Source: Rhizobiaceae bacterium
Lineage (GTDB): Bacteria > Pseudomonadota > Alphaproteobacteria > Rhizobiales > Rhizobiaceae
NCBI GenBank assembly: GCA_905339215.1
Contig: CAJPFN010000052.1
Span: 1-44,170, forward strand
Reading direction: 5' to 3'
Length of the DNA: 44,170 nt
This document shows positions 19,189 through 27,733 of this stretch, piece after piece. Below the pieces are notes generated by a model. That model was given only the letters and a program-made list of their open reading frames with translations, was not told the origin of the DNA and searched no databases. How positions within the stretch are numbered: position 1 is the first letter of the stretch; each line of letters starts with the position of its first letter. Made by a program: the position numbers and the translations under genes.

Positions 19189-19879
19189 CGATCACCTTCT
19201 GGCGTCCGCTGCGGACGATGCCCCGCTCCTCCCAGGCGCTGAGCAGCCGGCTCACCGTATGCAGCGTCGTTCCGGTCATCTCGGCGATGTCCTGGCGCGA
19301 GATCGGGAAGTCGATCTCGACACCCTCGGCGGTCTTTCTGCCGGTCTGGTGGGCGAGTCGCAGCACCGCATGGGCGACGCGCTGGGTAACCTGCTCGGTC
19401 GACATCTCCATCATGCGGTCGTGCGTTTCCTGCAGCCGGCTGCCGATGGTCTGGTAGGTGTTGCGGGCAAAAGAGGGGAAGCGCTCGACGAGGTCGCTCC
19501 AGCGTTCGTTCGGCCAGGCCAGCACCACGCAGTCCACGGCGCACACCGCGTTGGCCGGATAGGTGGTTCGGCCGATGGCGGCGGCGATGCCGAACAGTTC
19601 GCCGTCCTTGATGTAGCGGACGATGACCTGTTCGCCGTCCGGCGTGATGCGCACGACCCTCACATAGCCGTCGAGCAGCAGGAAGAACGAGCGCGCCTCG
19701 CCGTCCTGCTCGAAGACGGTCGCGTCCTTGGCGAAGCGCATGGCGCGCGCCGGCTGCAGCACCTCGTCGAGGTCGGCCGGCGCCAGGCCGGCGAACGGCC
19801 CCAGCCCGGCGATGAGCGAACGGTCGAGAGCTGCCAAGGCACTTCTCCAGGGGTGGTGCGGCGCGGCGGCCGCAGGCAT
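19139..19879 (-). CDS. nnrR: Crp/Fnr-family regulator, NnrR-like
   Basis: A 246-aa activator with a cyclic-nucleotide-like sensor barrel (about residues 25-140), a dimer helix (NTYQTIGSRLQETHDRM) and a winged helix-turn-helix with the recognition helix in TLHTVSRLLSAWEERGI. The N-terminus has no cysteine cluster, so it is not an oxygen-sensing FNR. The sequence VRYIKDGELFGIAAAIGR and the HTH region resemble rhizobial nitric-oxide regulators of the NnrR/DNR group. The ATG at 19879 was chosen because the longer TTG start at 19912 would lie inside the TTG-N8-CAA box. Pseudoazurin is divergent. Family assignment is firm, the NnrR role is inferred. Confidence 0.85.
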   Translation of the reverse strand: MPAAAAPHHPWRSALAALDRSLIAGLGPFAGLAPADLDEVLQPARAMRFAKDATVFEQDGEARSFFLLLDGYVRVVRITPDGEQVIVRYIKDGELFGIAAAIGRTTYPANAVCAVDCVVLAWPNERWSDLVERFPSFARNTYQTIGSRLQETHDRMMEMSTEQVTQRVAHAVLRLAHQTGRKTAEGVEIDFPISRQDIAEMTGTTLHTVSRLLSAWEERGIVRSGRQKVIVSDPHRLMLIAENRGS

Positions 19880-19898
19880 CAGGGTTTCTAGCCGGAGT

Positions 19899-19912
19899 TT
19901 GAGTAAACGCAA
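19899..19912. promoter_or_regulatory. Candidate NnrR box between the regulator and pseudoazurin genes
   Basis: TTGAGTAAACGCAA fits TTG-N8-CAA. It lies 20 bp upstream of the regulator ATG and has its centre 79 bp upstream of the pseudoazurin start codon. This could place it near -41.5 of a pseudoazurin promoter and also allow autoregulation. The site was read by eye; no transcription start is known. Confidence 0.6.
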
Positions 19913-19983
19913 ATCCTGATCACCGCTTTCCCACTACATGGGCGTCGTCACGAATGAACAGAAGATCCGGAAAGGAATGTATC

Positions 19984-20427
19984 GTGAATAGACCCCTCTT
20001 TGTATTCGCCGCCGCCGCGGCCATGGTTTTCGCCGGCGTCGCCGGCGCCGCCGAGTTCGAAGTCAAGATGCTCAACCGCGGCGAAAAGGGCGCGATGGTG
20101 TTCGAGCCCGATTTCGTCCGCGCCGCGCCTGGCGACACGATCAGGTTCGTCCCCACCGACATGAGCCACAACGCCGAGACCATTGCCGGCATGCTTCCCG
20201 ACGGTGCCGAGCCCTTCAAGGGCAAGCCCAACGAGGAAGTCGTCGTCACCCTCGACAAGGAGGGCGTCTATGGCGTCAAGTGCGCGCCCCACTACGGCAT
20301 GGGCATGGTCGCGCTCATCGCCGTCGGCGACCCGGCCAATGCCGAGGCGGCGAAGGCGGTGAAGAACCCCGGCAAGGCCAAGGGCGCTTTCGCTGCGCTG
20401 TTCGACCAGCTCGCCGCGAAGAACTGA
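19984..20427 (+). CDS. Pseudoazurin (type I blue copper protein)
   Basis: A periplasmic electron carrier that feeds electrons to copper nitrite reductase or nitrous oxide reductase in denitrifiers. The 147-aa precursor has a signal peptide (cleavage after AGVAGA, near residue 22). The cupredoxin ligands are all in place: His62 in MSHNAE, Cys100 and His103 in [10 protein letters not shown], and Met108, with family spacing. The GTG start follows AAAGGA; an ATG 30 bp upstream has no ribosome site. No nitrite or nitrous oxide reductase lies in the window, so the partner is elsewhere. An NnrR-type box is upstream. Confidence 0.93.
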   Translation: MNRPLFVFAAAAAMVFAGVAGAAEFEVKMLNRGEKGAMVFEPDFVRAAPGDTIRFVPTDMSHNAETIAGMLPDGAEPFKGKPNEEVVVTLDKEGVYGVKCAPHYGMGMVALIAVGDPANAEAAKAVKNPGKAKGAFAALFDQLAAKN

Positions 20428-20482
20428 TCCGCCCGTCCTCGACAGACGTCGCCGCCGGCAGAAAGTTCCGCCGGCGGCCCGG

Positions 20483-20519
20483 GGGATCGGACGGCCAAGG
20501 CGGAGGTCCGTCCGATCCC
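20483..20519. repeat. Perfect 12-bp inverted repeat between pseudoazurin and nnrS
   Basis: GGGATCGGACGG (20483-20494) and CCGTCCGATCCC (20508-20519) are exact complements with a 13-nt loop. No T-run follows, so it may be an attenuating or 3'-end-protecting hairpin that lets the blue copper message accumulate above nnrS. Confidence 0.6.
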
Positions 20520-20545
20520 GTCCCCCCTGACAACGGAGCAAGCGC

Positions 20546-21724
20546 ATGGCGATCCCCCGGCTTCGCAGCTTCACCGGACCCGCGGTCCTCTCCTACGGTT
20601 TCAGGCCGTTCTTCCTGCTCGGCGCGCTGTTCGCCGGCGGTTCGATCCTGTTCTGGCTGCCGGTCTATACCGGTCATGCCGTGCCGATGACGGCGTTCGC
20701 GCCGGTCGACTGGCATATCCACGAGATGCTGTTCGGCTACCTGCCGGCGATCGTCACAGGTTTCCTCCTGACGGCGATACCCAACTGGACTGGCCGGTTG
20801 CCGGTCCAGGGCATGCCATTGCTCGGCCTCGTGCTGCTGTGGCTCGCCGGCCGCCTGGCGATCTTCTTTTCCGCCGCGATCGGCTGGCAGGCGGCGGCCG
20901 TGGTCGACTGTGCCTTCCTGGCCGCCGTTGCGGCAGCTGCGGCGACCGAGATCGTCGCCGGGAAGAACTGGCGCAACCTGAAGGTCCTCCTGCCGCTCGC
21001 CGTGCTGTTTTCGGCCAATGTCGCCTTCCACCTCGAGGCGCAGGCCTACGGAATTTCCGACTGGAGCCGCCGGCTCGGCATCGCCGCCGGCATCGTGCTG
21101 ATTATGGTCATCGGCGGGCGCATCATCCCCAGTTTCACCCGCAACTGGCTGGTTCGCGCCAATCCCGGCCGGCTCCCGGCACCGTTCGACCGCTTCGACG
21201 TCGTCGCGATCCTCGCCTCCGTCGCCGCCTTCGCGCTATGGGTTGTCGCTCCGGATACCTTCGCGACGGCCACAGCCATGGCGACGGCTGGCGTCCTCAA
21301 CCTGGCACGACTGTCGCGCTGGGCGGGCGACCGCACGATGCGCGATCCGCTCGTGCTAATCCTGCATCTGGCCTATCTCCTGGTCCCCGTCGGCTTCCTA
21401 CTGGCGGGAGGGGCGGTCTTCTTCCCCGACCAGGTCTCGGCGGCGGCCGGCTACCATGCCTTCGGCACCGGCGCCATCGGCGCCATGACGCTCGCCGTGA
21501 TGGTGCGCGCCACCCGCGGCCATACGGGGCGGGACCTGGTGGCGGGCAGGGGCGGCGTCGCGATCTTTGCCGCGATCCTCCTCGCGGCCGTGACGCGCAT
21601 CGTCGCCGCGGTCGGCTTCCCGGAGATGACGCTCATCCATCTCTCCGGCACCCTGTGGAGCGCGGCCTTCCTCGGTTTCGCGCTGCTTCACGGAAAGGCG
21701 CTGGTGACGCGCCGCGCCCGCTGA
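20546..21724 (+). CDS. nnrS: NnrS family membrane protein
   Basis: NnrS is a haem- and copper-containing inner-membrane protein linked to tolerance of nitric oxide and nitrosative stress. The 392-aa product has about twelve hydrophobic segments and the family motifs SYGFRPFFLLGALFAG near residue 16, WHIHEMLFGYLPAIVTGFLL near 57 and GGRIIPSFTRNWL near 190, plus conserved histidines in WHIHE and FHLEA. It follows pseudoazurin by about 120 bp on the same strand, and both belong to the regulon typical of an NnrR regulator. Confidence 0.93.
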   Translation: MAIPRLRSFTGPAVLSYGFRPFFLLGALFAGGSILFWLPVYTGHAVPMTAFAPVDWHIHEMLFGYLPAIVTGFLLTAIPNWTGRLPVQGMPLLGLVLLWLAGRLAIFFSAAIGWQAAAVVDCAFLAAVAAAAATEIVAGKNWRNLKVLLPLAVLFSANVAFHLEAQAYGISDWSRRLGIAAGIVLIMVIGGRIIPSFTRNWLVRANPGRLPAPFDRFDVVAILASVAAFALWVVAPDTFATATAMATAGVLNLARLSRWAGDRTMRDPLVLILHLAYLLVPVGFLLAGGAVFFPDQVSAAAGYHAFGTGAIGAMTLAVMVRATRGHTGRDLVAGRGGVAIFAAILLAAVTRIVAAVGFPEMTLIHLSGTLWSAAFLGFALLHGKALVTRRAR

Positions 21725-21877
21725 ACCGAACGGAGTGCGCGGGTACGAATGCGCTTGCCGGGAACCCGCCGACAACAGAGGGTCGACGCGACTCGCATGA
21801 GGGCAGTGGCCTGGTACGACAAAGCCGGCCGCGCAACCGGGTTGACGCCCCGCCCGCCGGGAGTCAGTAAAGCCGCG

Positions 21878-22255
21878 ATGATCAATGTCCTTCTCGTCGC
21901 GCTCGGGGGTGCCATCGGCGCCAGCCTCCGCCATCTCGTCAACGTCGCTGGGCTGAAGATCCTCGGCTCCGGCTTCCCCTGGGCGACCATGGCCGTGAAC
22001 CTGATCGGCTCCTTCGCCATGGGCATGTTCATCGAATACCTGACGCGCCGCATCGGCGCGTCGACCGAGCTCCGCCTGTTCATCGCCACCGGGCTTCTCG
22101 GCGGCTTCACCACCTTCTCTGCCTTTTCCCTCGACTTCGCCGCGCTCTGGCAGCGCGGCGAGATGGTCACCGCCTTCGGCTATGTTCTGGTCAGCGTCGT
22201 CGGCGCCCTTCTCGCCCTCTTCCTGGGATTGTGGGTCGTCAGGGTGGCGACCTGA
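21878..22255 (+). CDS. crcB: Fluoride channel CrcB/Fluc
   Basis: CrcB proteins form dual-topology dimeric channels that export fluoride. The 125-aa product has four membrane helices and the family blocks GGAIGASLRHLVN near residue 10, TMAVNLIGSFAMGMFIEYL near 40, and GLLGGFTTFSAFSLD near 73, which hold the Asn and Phe residues of the fluoride path. MINVLLVALGG was taken as the start by family length; the ribosome site is weak and an in-frame start at 21797 is possible. No fluoride riboswitch pattern was seen upstream. Confidence 0.92.
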   Translation: MINVLLVALGGAIGASLRHLVNVAGLKILGSGFPWATMAVNLIGSFAMGMFIEYLTRRIGASTELRLFIATGLLGGFTTFSAFSLDFAALWQRGEMVTAFGYVLVSVVGALLALFLGLWVVRVAT

Positions 22256-22289
22256 TGCTATTGGCACCGGGACAACGGTGCGGAAGACG

Positions 22290-23276
22290 ATGGCAGGCGT
22301 AGAACAGATCACGGTCGAGGCGGGCGAAGCGGGCATGCGGCTCGACCGCTGGTTCAAGGCGCATTTTCCCGGGCTCGGTTTCGTCCAGTTGCAGAAGCTG
22401 CTGCGCTCCGGCCAGGTGCGCGTCGACGGCGGCCGCGCCAAGGCCGACACCCGCGTCGAGCCAGGCCAAGTGGTGCGCATCCCCCCGCTCGGCGTCGACC
22501 GCAAGGGCGAGGGTCAACTCACGGCGAAGACCATGCGCGGCCAGGACGACGGCGACGTGCTGCGCAAGATGCTGCTCCACGAGGATCCCAAGGTCTTCGT
22601 CTTCAACAAGCCGGCGGGGCTCGCCGTGCAGGGCGGCTCCGGCGTGACGCGCCACGTCGACGACATGCTCGAAGCCTGGCGCAACGCCAAGGGCGAGAAG
22701 CCGCGGCTCGTCCACCGGCTCGACCGCGACACGTCCGGCGTGCTGGTGGTGGCGCGTACCCGGCTTGCCGCCATGAAGCTCGCCGAGGCGTTCCGCCAGC
22801 GCGAGACGAAGAAGGTCTACTGGGCGCTGGTCAAGGGCGTGCCGAAGAAGCGCGAGGACAAGATTTCCACCTGGCTCGTCAAGGAGCAGACGCCGGACGG
22901 CGACCGCGTGCGCATCGCCAGGCACGGCGAGGAGGGCGCCGACCACGCCGTCTCGCACTACCGCGTCGTCGAGCAGGCGGGGCAGACCCTGTCCTGGCTG
23001 GAGATGGAGCCCTATACGGGCCGCACCCACCAGCTCCGCGTCCATGCCGCTCATATCGGCTGCCCGATCATCGGCGATCCGAAGTATTTCGAGGCCGATA
23101 CCAACTGGGATTTCCCCGGTGGCATCCAGAACCGGCTCCATCTCCATGCGCGGCGCATCGTCATTCCGCATCCCGACAAAGGGATCATCGACGTCACCGC
23201 GCCGCTGCCGCCGCACATGCGCCAGAGCTGGAACCTGCTCGGCTTCGACGAGGCCAGTGCCGGGGAGACCGAATGA
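22290..23276 (+). CDS. rluC: RluA/RluC-family 23S rRNA pseudouridine synthase
   Basis: The enzyme isomerises uridines in 23S rRNA. The 328-aa product has an N-terminal S4 RNA-binding domain (residues 15-65, MRLDRWFKAHFPG) and a catalytic domain with FNKPAGLAVQGG near 105 and the signature HRLDRDTSG, placing the catalytic Asp at 145. GRTHQLRVHAAHIG is also present. S4 plus this core fits RluC (positions 955, 2504 and 2580 in E. coli) or RluD; the choice rests on overall resemblance. The ATG after CGGAAGACG was chosen. It overlaps the next gene by 4 bp. Confidence 0.88.
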   Translation: MAGVEQITVEAGEAGMRLDRWFKAHFPGLGFVQLQKLLRSGQVRVDGGRAKADTRVEPGQVVRIPPLGVDRKGEGQLTAKTMRGQDDGDVLRKMLLHEDPKVFVFNKPAGLAVQGGSGVTRHVDDMLEAWRNAKGEKPRLVHRLDRDTSGVLVVARTRLAAMKLAEAFRQRETKKVYWALVKGVPKKREDKISTWLVKEQTPDGDRVRIARHGEEGADHAVSHYRVVEQAGQTLSWLEMEPYTGRTHQLRVHAAHIGCPIIGDPKYFEADTNWDFPGGIQNRLHLHARRIVIPHPDKGIIDVTAPLPPHMRQSWNLLGFDEASAGETE

Positions 23277-24187
23277 CGGCGGCGCTGAACTTCGAGCGCC
23301 GCGACGCCGTCGACACCGTGGCGGTGGCGCTGATGGTCCTCCTCACCTTTTCGTGGGGGCTGAACAGCGTCGCGGCTAAGATCACCAACACGGGGTTCAA
23401 CCCCATTTTCGCGACCTGCTTCCGCTCGGCGCTGGGCGCGGTGCTGGTCTTCGGCTGGTGCCGCTGGCGCCGCATCTCGCTGTTCGACAGCGACGGCACG
23501 CTCTGGCCTGGCGTGCTTGCGGGCGCCCTCTTCGGCTTTGAGTTTGCGTTGATCTTCTTCGGCCTCGACTTCACCTCCGTGGCGCGCAGCGTGCTCCTGG
23601 TCAACACCATGCCCTTCTGGGTGCTGGTCGGCGCGCATTTCCTGCTGGGCGAGCGCATGACCGTGACAAAGCTGGCCGGGCTGGTGCTGGCGTTTCTCGG
23701 CGTCGCCGTGGTGTTTTACGACAAGCTGAGCCTGATCGGCCCGCAAGCGCTGTGGGGCGATCTGATGAGCCTCGGCGCCGGCGCGCTGTGGGGGGCGACC
23801 ACGCTCGTCATCAAGTCGTCGCGGCTGGTGCGCGCCAGCGCCGAGAAGATCCTGCTCTATCAGCTGGTCGTATCGGCTCTCGTCGTCATTCCGCTGGTGC
23901 CGCTCGCTGGTCCCGTGCTGCGCGGGGTTTCGGCGGCGGCATCCGGGGCGCTGCTCTTCCAGGCGATCTACATCGTCGCCTTCACCTATGTGCTCTGGTT
24001 CTGGCTGATGCGCCGCTATCCGGCCGCCGGTCTGTCGAGCTTCGCCTTCCTGACGCCGGTTTTCGGCGTTTTCCTCGGCGGCGTCCTGCTCGACGAGCCC
24101 CTGTCGGCGTGGCTCTTCGTGGCGCTGGCCATGATTGCGGCGGGCCTCGCCATCGTCAACCGCCCGCAACGCAGGCAGGAGATGTGA
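23273..24187 (+). CDS. EamA-type DMT superfamily transporter
   Basis: A 304-aa inner-membrane protein with ten predicted helices in two EamA repeats (about residues 15-145 and 160-295). Family features include LLTFSWGLNSVAAKI near the first helix, SVARSVLLVNTMPFWVLVGA at the end of the first repeat, and SSFAFLTPVFGVFLGGVLLD in the second. Such proteins export amino acids, metabolites or drugs; the substrate cannot be told. It starts in the last codons of the pseudouridine synthase gene (ATGA) and the ATP12 gene begins 1 bp after its stop, so the three are one transcript. Confidence 0.9.
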   Translation: MTAALNFERRDAVDTVAVALMVLLTFSWGLNSVAAKITNTGFNPIFATCFRSALGAVLVFGWCRWRRISLFDSDGTLWPGVLAGALFGFEFALIFFGLDFTSVARSVLLVNTMPFWVLVGAHFLLGERMTVTKLAGLVLAFLGVAVVFYDKLSLIGPQALWGDLMSLGAGALWGATTLVIKSSRLVRASAEKILLYQLVVSALVVIPLVPLAGPVLRGVSAAASGALLFQAIYIVAFTYVLWFWLMRRYPAAGLSSFAFLTPVFGVFLGGVLLDEPLSAWLFVALAMIAAGLAIVNRPQRRQEM

Positions 24188-24188
24188 G

Positions 24189-24983
24189 ATGCGCGATCTG
24201 CTCGGCGACCTCGAGGCGGGCCTCCATCTTTCCGATCCCGATCCGGTGAAGCGTGCGCAGAACCAGATGCGGACGCCGGCGGCAAAGCGCTTCTACGACA
24301 AGGTCTCGGTCGAAGAGAGGGCCGACGGCTTCGTCGTGCTGCTCGACGGCAAGACGGTGCGCACGCCGGGCAAAGCCTTGCTGGCCTTGCCGACGGAGGC
24401 GGCCGCCGCGCTCGTTGCCGCCGAGTTCGAGGCGCAGGGCGAGCGGATCGACCCGGTCACCATGCCGGTGACGCGCCTCGTCAACACCGCCATCGATGGC
24501 GTCGCAGCCGACATGGAGGCCGTGATCGAGGATATCCTGCGTTTCGCCTCGTCGGATCTCCTATGCTACCGCGCCGACGGGCCGGATGGGCTCGTCGCCC
24601 GGCAGGCCGATGCCTGGGATCCGGTGATCGACTGGGCGAGGGCACGCCTCGGCGCGCGCTTCATCCTCGCCGAAGGCATCGTCCACGTCGCCCAGCCGCG
24701 TGAGGCGATCGGCGCGGCGGGTGTACGCCTGTCGCAGCGGGTGGAGCCGCTCCGCCTCGCCGCGTTGCATCTGATGACGACGCTAACGGGTTCGGCTCTC
24801 CTGGCGCTCGCCGTGGAAGACGGTGCGATGTCCGCCGACGCGGCCTGGGCGGCCGCCCATGTCGACGAGACGTGGAATGCCGAGCAGTGGGGCGAGGACT
24901 ACGAAGCGGCGGCGCGGAACGCCGCCCGCCGGCGCGATTTCCTCGCCGCGACCGCACTCCTTGCGGCTACCGCCCCGGCGTGA
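24189..24983 (+). CDS. ATP12-family F1-ATPase assembly chaperone
   Basis: ATP12 proteins hold the F1 alpha subunit until it assembles with beta; the family occurs in mitochondria and alphaproteobacteria. The 264-aa product has the N-terminal block AAKRFYDKVSVEER with FVVLLDGKTVRTPGKALLAL near residue 50, the ERIDPVTMPVTRLVNTAIDG helix near 85, and the C-terminal DETWNAEQWGEDYEA motif. The ATG lies one base past the transporter stop and is preceded by AGGCAGGAGATGTG. This gene is good evidence for the alphaproteobacterial origin of the window. Confidence 0.92.
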   Translation: MRDLLGDLEAGLHLSDPDPVKRAQNQMRTPAAKRFYDKVSVEERADGFVVLLDGKTVRTPGKALLALPTEAAAALVAAEFEAQGERIDPVTMPVTRLVNTAIDGVAADMEAVIEDILRFASSDLLCYRADGPDGLVARQADAWDPVIDWARARLGARFILAEGIVHVAQPREAIGAAGVRLSQRVEPLRLAALHLMTTLTGSALLALAVEDGAMSADAAWAAAHVDETWNAEQWGEDYEAAARNAARRRDFLAATALLAATAPA

Positions 24984-24998
24984 AGCTGCCGCGACGCG

Positions 24999-25328
24999 TC
25001 AGGCTGCGCCGGACAGTCCGAGCGCCCTCAGCACGTTGGGGATGGCGGGCAGGGTGAGGAGCAGAGCGCCGGCCAGCCAGATCGCTGCCGTCACGGTTCC
25101 GCGCGGCGTGCCCGCGAAGCGCTCGTAGAGCGCGGCCGGCACGCCCGAAACCATCAGCGTCAGCGTCGACAGAATGAGCGCGCTCACCATATAGACGACC
25201 TGCGTGTAAGCCGGAGCCCAGGAGGGGAACCAGACCGGGTAGAGCACGAAGACGGCGAGGACCCATGGCGAGAAGATGCCGTTGACGATGGCGACGGCCA
25301 TGACGGGCACGAGGGCGTTGCGATCCAT
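24999..25328 (-). CDS. Small integral membrane protein, function unknown
   Basis: A 109-aa hydrophobic protein with three or four predicted membrane helices (about residues 8-30, 40-62 and 80-100), beginning MDRNALVPVMAVAIVNGIFS. No recognised motif is seen. TAGGAGGTAAGG precedes the ATG as a strong ribosome site. It lies 9 bp after the YggT-like gene on the same strand, so the two are probably one unit. It converges on the ATP12 gene with only 15 bp between them. Confidence 0.75.
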   Translation of the reverse strand: MDRNALVPVMAVAIVNGIFSPWVLAVFVLYPVWFPSWAPAYTQVVYMVSALILSTLTLMVSGVPAALYERFAGTPRGTVTAAIWLAGALLLTLPAIPNVLRALGLSGAA

Positions 25329-25337
25329 CCTTACCTC

Positions 25338-25634
25338 CTAGGACGATGACGGCCCGAGGCCGAGATTGATCAGCGTGACCAGATAGACGAGGCGGAACGC
25401 CATCAGCCAGAGGATGCCGAAGACGACGACGACGGTATGCGAGAGCACCTGCGGCGTGACGAAGCGCACGAGTTTGACGAACGGATCCGTGACCAGGCGG
25501 AAGAAGCGCCAGATGTAGTTGTCCCAGTTCTCCGGCACGAAGAAGCCGAGCACCAGGCGGCCGATCAGCGTGTACATGATCGCGGCGAGCACGAAATTCG
25601 GAATGTGGAAATACCAGTAGGACCAGAAGTTCAT
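25338..25634 (-). CDS. YggT-family membrane protein
   Basis: A 98-aa protein with two or three membrane helices and the YggT-type cytoplasmic segment FRLVTDPFVKLVRFVTPQVL at about residues 45-65. YggT proteins are linked to cell-envelope or osmotic functions and to chloroplast CCB3/YlmG; the precise job is not known. An aromatic-rich N-terminus (NFWSYWYFHIPNF) precedes the first helix. It is followed on the same strand by another small membrane protein and sits downstream of the symporter terminator. Confidence 0.78.
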   Translation of the reverse strand: MNFWSYWYFHIPNFVLAAIMYTLIGRLVLGFFVPENWDNYIWRFFRLVTDPFVKLVRFVTPQVLSHTVVVVFGILWLMAFRLVYLVTLINLGLGPSSS

Positions 25635-25692
25635 GCGGCAGCGGTTCCGATCGGGGCTGGCGCGTTATGGCAGTGCGGCGCCGGAAAAGAAA

Positions 25693-25716
25693 GCGGGGTC
25701 CGTTGCCGGACCCCGC
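25693..25716 (-). terminator. Intrinsic terminator of the symporter operon
   Basis: A perfect 9-bp stem (GCGGGGTCC with GGACCCCGC, 6-nt loop) is followed on the minus strand by TTTCTTTTCC. It lies 23 bp beyond the symporter stop codon. Confidence 0.88.
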
Positions 25717-25738
25717 CTGTCGTTGTCGGAAGGACGGA

Positions 25739-27718
25739 TCAGGCCGTCTTCTCTTCCATGACGGTCTTGCCCTTCGGGATGCGGATCTCCTCGATGAAGT
25801 CCTGCATCTCGCGCGACGGCTCCTTGGTGAGCATGGAGACCACGATCATCACAATGAAGCCGACCGGCAGGCCGAATGCCGCCGCCGAGAGGTTCTTCAC
25901 CCCCCACCAGTTGGCGATCGTCTGCGCATGCTTGTCGAGGGCAACCCAGGCCGCGGCCTTAGCGTCCGGAGCCGCAGCTTCCCAAGCCGCCTTGAGGTCC
26001 GCGAACTTCTGCACTGCCTCGGCGCTCGCCGTCGACAGGCCGCTCCACATCTCGTAGAAGCCGACCGCGCCGTAGCGGGTGCCAAGCAGATAGTACAGGC
26101 ATACGGCGAATCCCGCGACCATGCCGGCGATGGCACCCGCGGAGTTGGTCCGCTTCCACCATACGCCGAGCACGAGCGCCGGGAACAGGCCGGCGGCCGC
26201 GAGCGAGAACGCCCACGAGACCATGGCGAGAATGTCGCCCGGCTTGGTCGACGCCACGTAGGCGGCGAGGATGGCCACGAGGACGAGCAGGATGCGCGAC
26301 ACAATCAGCCGGCGGCTGGTGGGCGCGTTCTGGTCGATCATCTTGTAGTAGATGTCATGGCTGAGCGCGTTGGCGATGGCCAGCAGCAGACCGTCAGCGG
26401 TCGACAGCGCGGCAGCAAGACCGCCGGCGGCGACGAGGCCCGAGATGACGTAGGGCATGCCGGCCATTTCCGGCGTGGCAAGCACGATCATGTCGGCGTT
26501 GAGGTTGATGTTGGCGAAGCCGATGCTGGTGACGCCGGCTTCCGTACAGGCCGCGGCTATAGCAGCGGCATCGACTGCCGCCTTGCCGCAGATCTGTACC
26601 AGCGCGTTGTCGGCGGCTGCCCAGCGCATCATCCACCCGGCCTTGTCGGCGATGTTCTCGGGCGTCAGGCCCGAAGCGACCAGGTCGAGCATCGTCCACT
26701 TGGCGAACGCCGCGTAGGCCGGCGCCGTGAAGTAAAGGATGAAGATGAACAGCAGCGACCACGCGACCGAAACGCGCGCCTCACGCACCGACGGGGTGGT
26801 GAAATAGCGCATCAGGACGTGCGGCAGCGACGCCGTTCCGACCATCAGGCAGAGGATCAGCAGGAAGTAGTTCAGCGCGTTGTAACCGCCATGCACGAAC
26901 GGAGTGACGTGATTGACGGCAATGCCCTGCGCGGTTTCCAGCGCCGTGATGTTGGCCAGCGCCGTGCCCTGCATCAGCTGCGGGATCGGCACGCCGGTCT
27001 TGACCGTCGACATCCAGATCGCGGGGATCAGGTAGGCGATGATCAGCACGATGTACTGGGCGACCTGCGTCCAGGTGACGGCGCGCATGCCGCCTAGCAT
27101 GGAGCAGACCAGGATACCGGCGAGGCCGACATACACCGCGACGTTGAAGTCGAGGCCGAGGAAGCGAGCCGAGATGATGCCCGTGGCGTAGATCTGCGCC
27201 ACCACGTAGGTGAAGGAGCAGGAGAACAGCACGATGACGCCGATGAAGCGCGCGAGGTTGCCGCCGTAGCGGGCCGACAGGAAGTCGGGAACCGTGTAGG
27301 CGCCGAACTTGCGCAGGTAGGGCGCGACGAGGATCGCCACAAGCACGTAACCGCCGGTCCAGCCGAGCACGAAGGCGAGGCCGTCATAGCCGAGCAGGTA
27401 GAGCGTACCGGCCATACCGACGAAGGACGCGCCGGACATCCAGTCAGCACCCGTCGCCATGCCATTGTAGATGGCAGGGACGCGACGGCCCGCAACGTAG
27501 TATTCGCCGATCTGCATGGTGCGCGACAGGATGCCGATCACCGCGTAGATCAGGATGGTGAAGCCGACGAACATGTAACCGATGATCCGGTTCGGAACGC
27601 CGATCGCGCTCAGAATGGCCATCAGGATGATGAAGGCGATGAAGCCGCCGGTGTAGATGCCGTAGATGCGGCCAAGATTGGAGGTAAAGTCGCCTCCGCC
27701 CGAAGTGGTGGTAGCCAT
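25739..27718 (-). CDS. Sodium/solute symporter, large subunit (TIGR03648-like; acetate permease relative)
   Basis: A 659-aa inner-membrane protein of the SSS family with about 13 helices. Family features are YYVAGRRVPAIYNGMATGAD near residue 73, DWMSGASFVGMAGTLYLLGY in the sodium-site region, APYLRKFGAYTVPDFLSARY near 135 and the ALSTADGLLLAIANALSHDI block near 440. A hydrophilic insertion after helix 9 and an alanine-rich segment near the C-terminus set it apart from short ActP. It pairs with a DUF4212 gene 15 bp upstream, the hallmark of the two-component VC_2705-type symporters. The substrate is probably acetate or another small organic acid, but this is not shown. Confidence 0.93.
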   Translation of the reverse strand: MATTTSGGGDFTSNLGRIYGIYTGGFIAFIILMAILSAIGVPNRIIGYMFVGFTILIYAVIGILSRTMQIGEYYVAGRRVPAIYNGMATGADWMSGASFVGMAGTLYLLGYDGLAFVLGWTGGYVLVAILVAPYLRKFGAYTVPDFLSARYGGNLARFIGVIVLFSCSFTYVVAQIYATGIISARFLGLDFNVAVYVGLAGILVCSMLGGMRAVTWTQVAQYIVLIIAYLIPAIWMSTVKTGVPIPQLMQGTALANITALETAQGIAVNHVTPFVHGGYNALNYFLLILCLMVGTASLPHVLMRYFTTPSVREARVSVAWSLLFIFILYFTAPAYAAFAKWTMLDLVASGLTPENIADKAGWMMRWAAADNALVQICGKAAVDAAAIAAACTEAGVTSIGFANINLNADMIVLATPEMAGMPYVISGLVAAGGLAAALSTADGLLLAIANALSHDIYYKMIDQNAPTSRRLIVSRILLVLVAILAAYVASTKPGDILAMVSWAFSLAAAGLFPALVLGVWWKRTNSAGAIAGMVAGFAVCLYYLLGTRYGAVGFYEMWSGLSTASAEAVQKFADLKAAWEAAAPDAKAAAWVALDKHAQTIANWWGVKNLSAAAFGLPVGFIVMIVVSMLTKEPSREMQDFIEEIRIPKGKTVMEEKTA

Positions 27719-27733
27719 GGACTTCTCCCCCGA

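Noticed and set aside
17403-19544. 713-codon frame on the minus strand opposite rarA
   Set aside because: It covers the whole of rarA in antisense and has no domain motif.
19880-19912. TTG start extending the NnrR-like regulator by 11 residues
   Set aside because: The added codons overlap the TTG-N8-CAA box and have no ribosome site; the ATG at 19879 fits family length.
21725-21877. Fluoride riboswitch in front of crcB
   Set aside because: The conserved GGNGAUGG and CUGAUGRCUCC-type segments are not visible in this leader.
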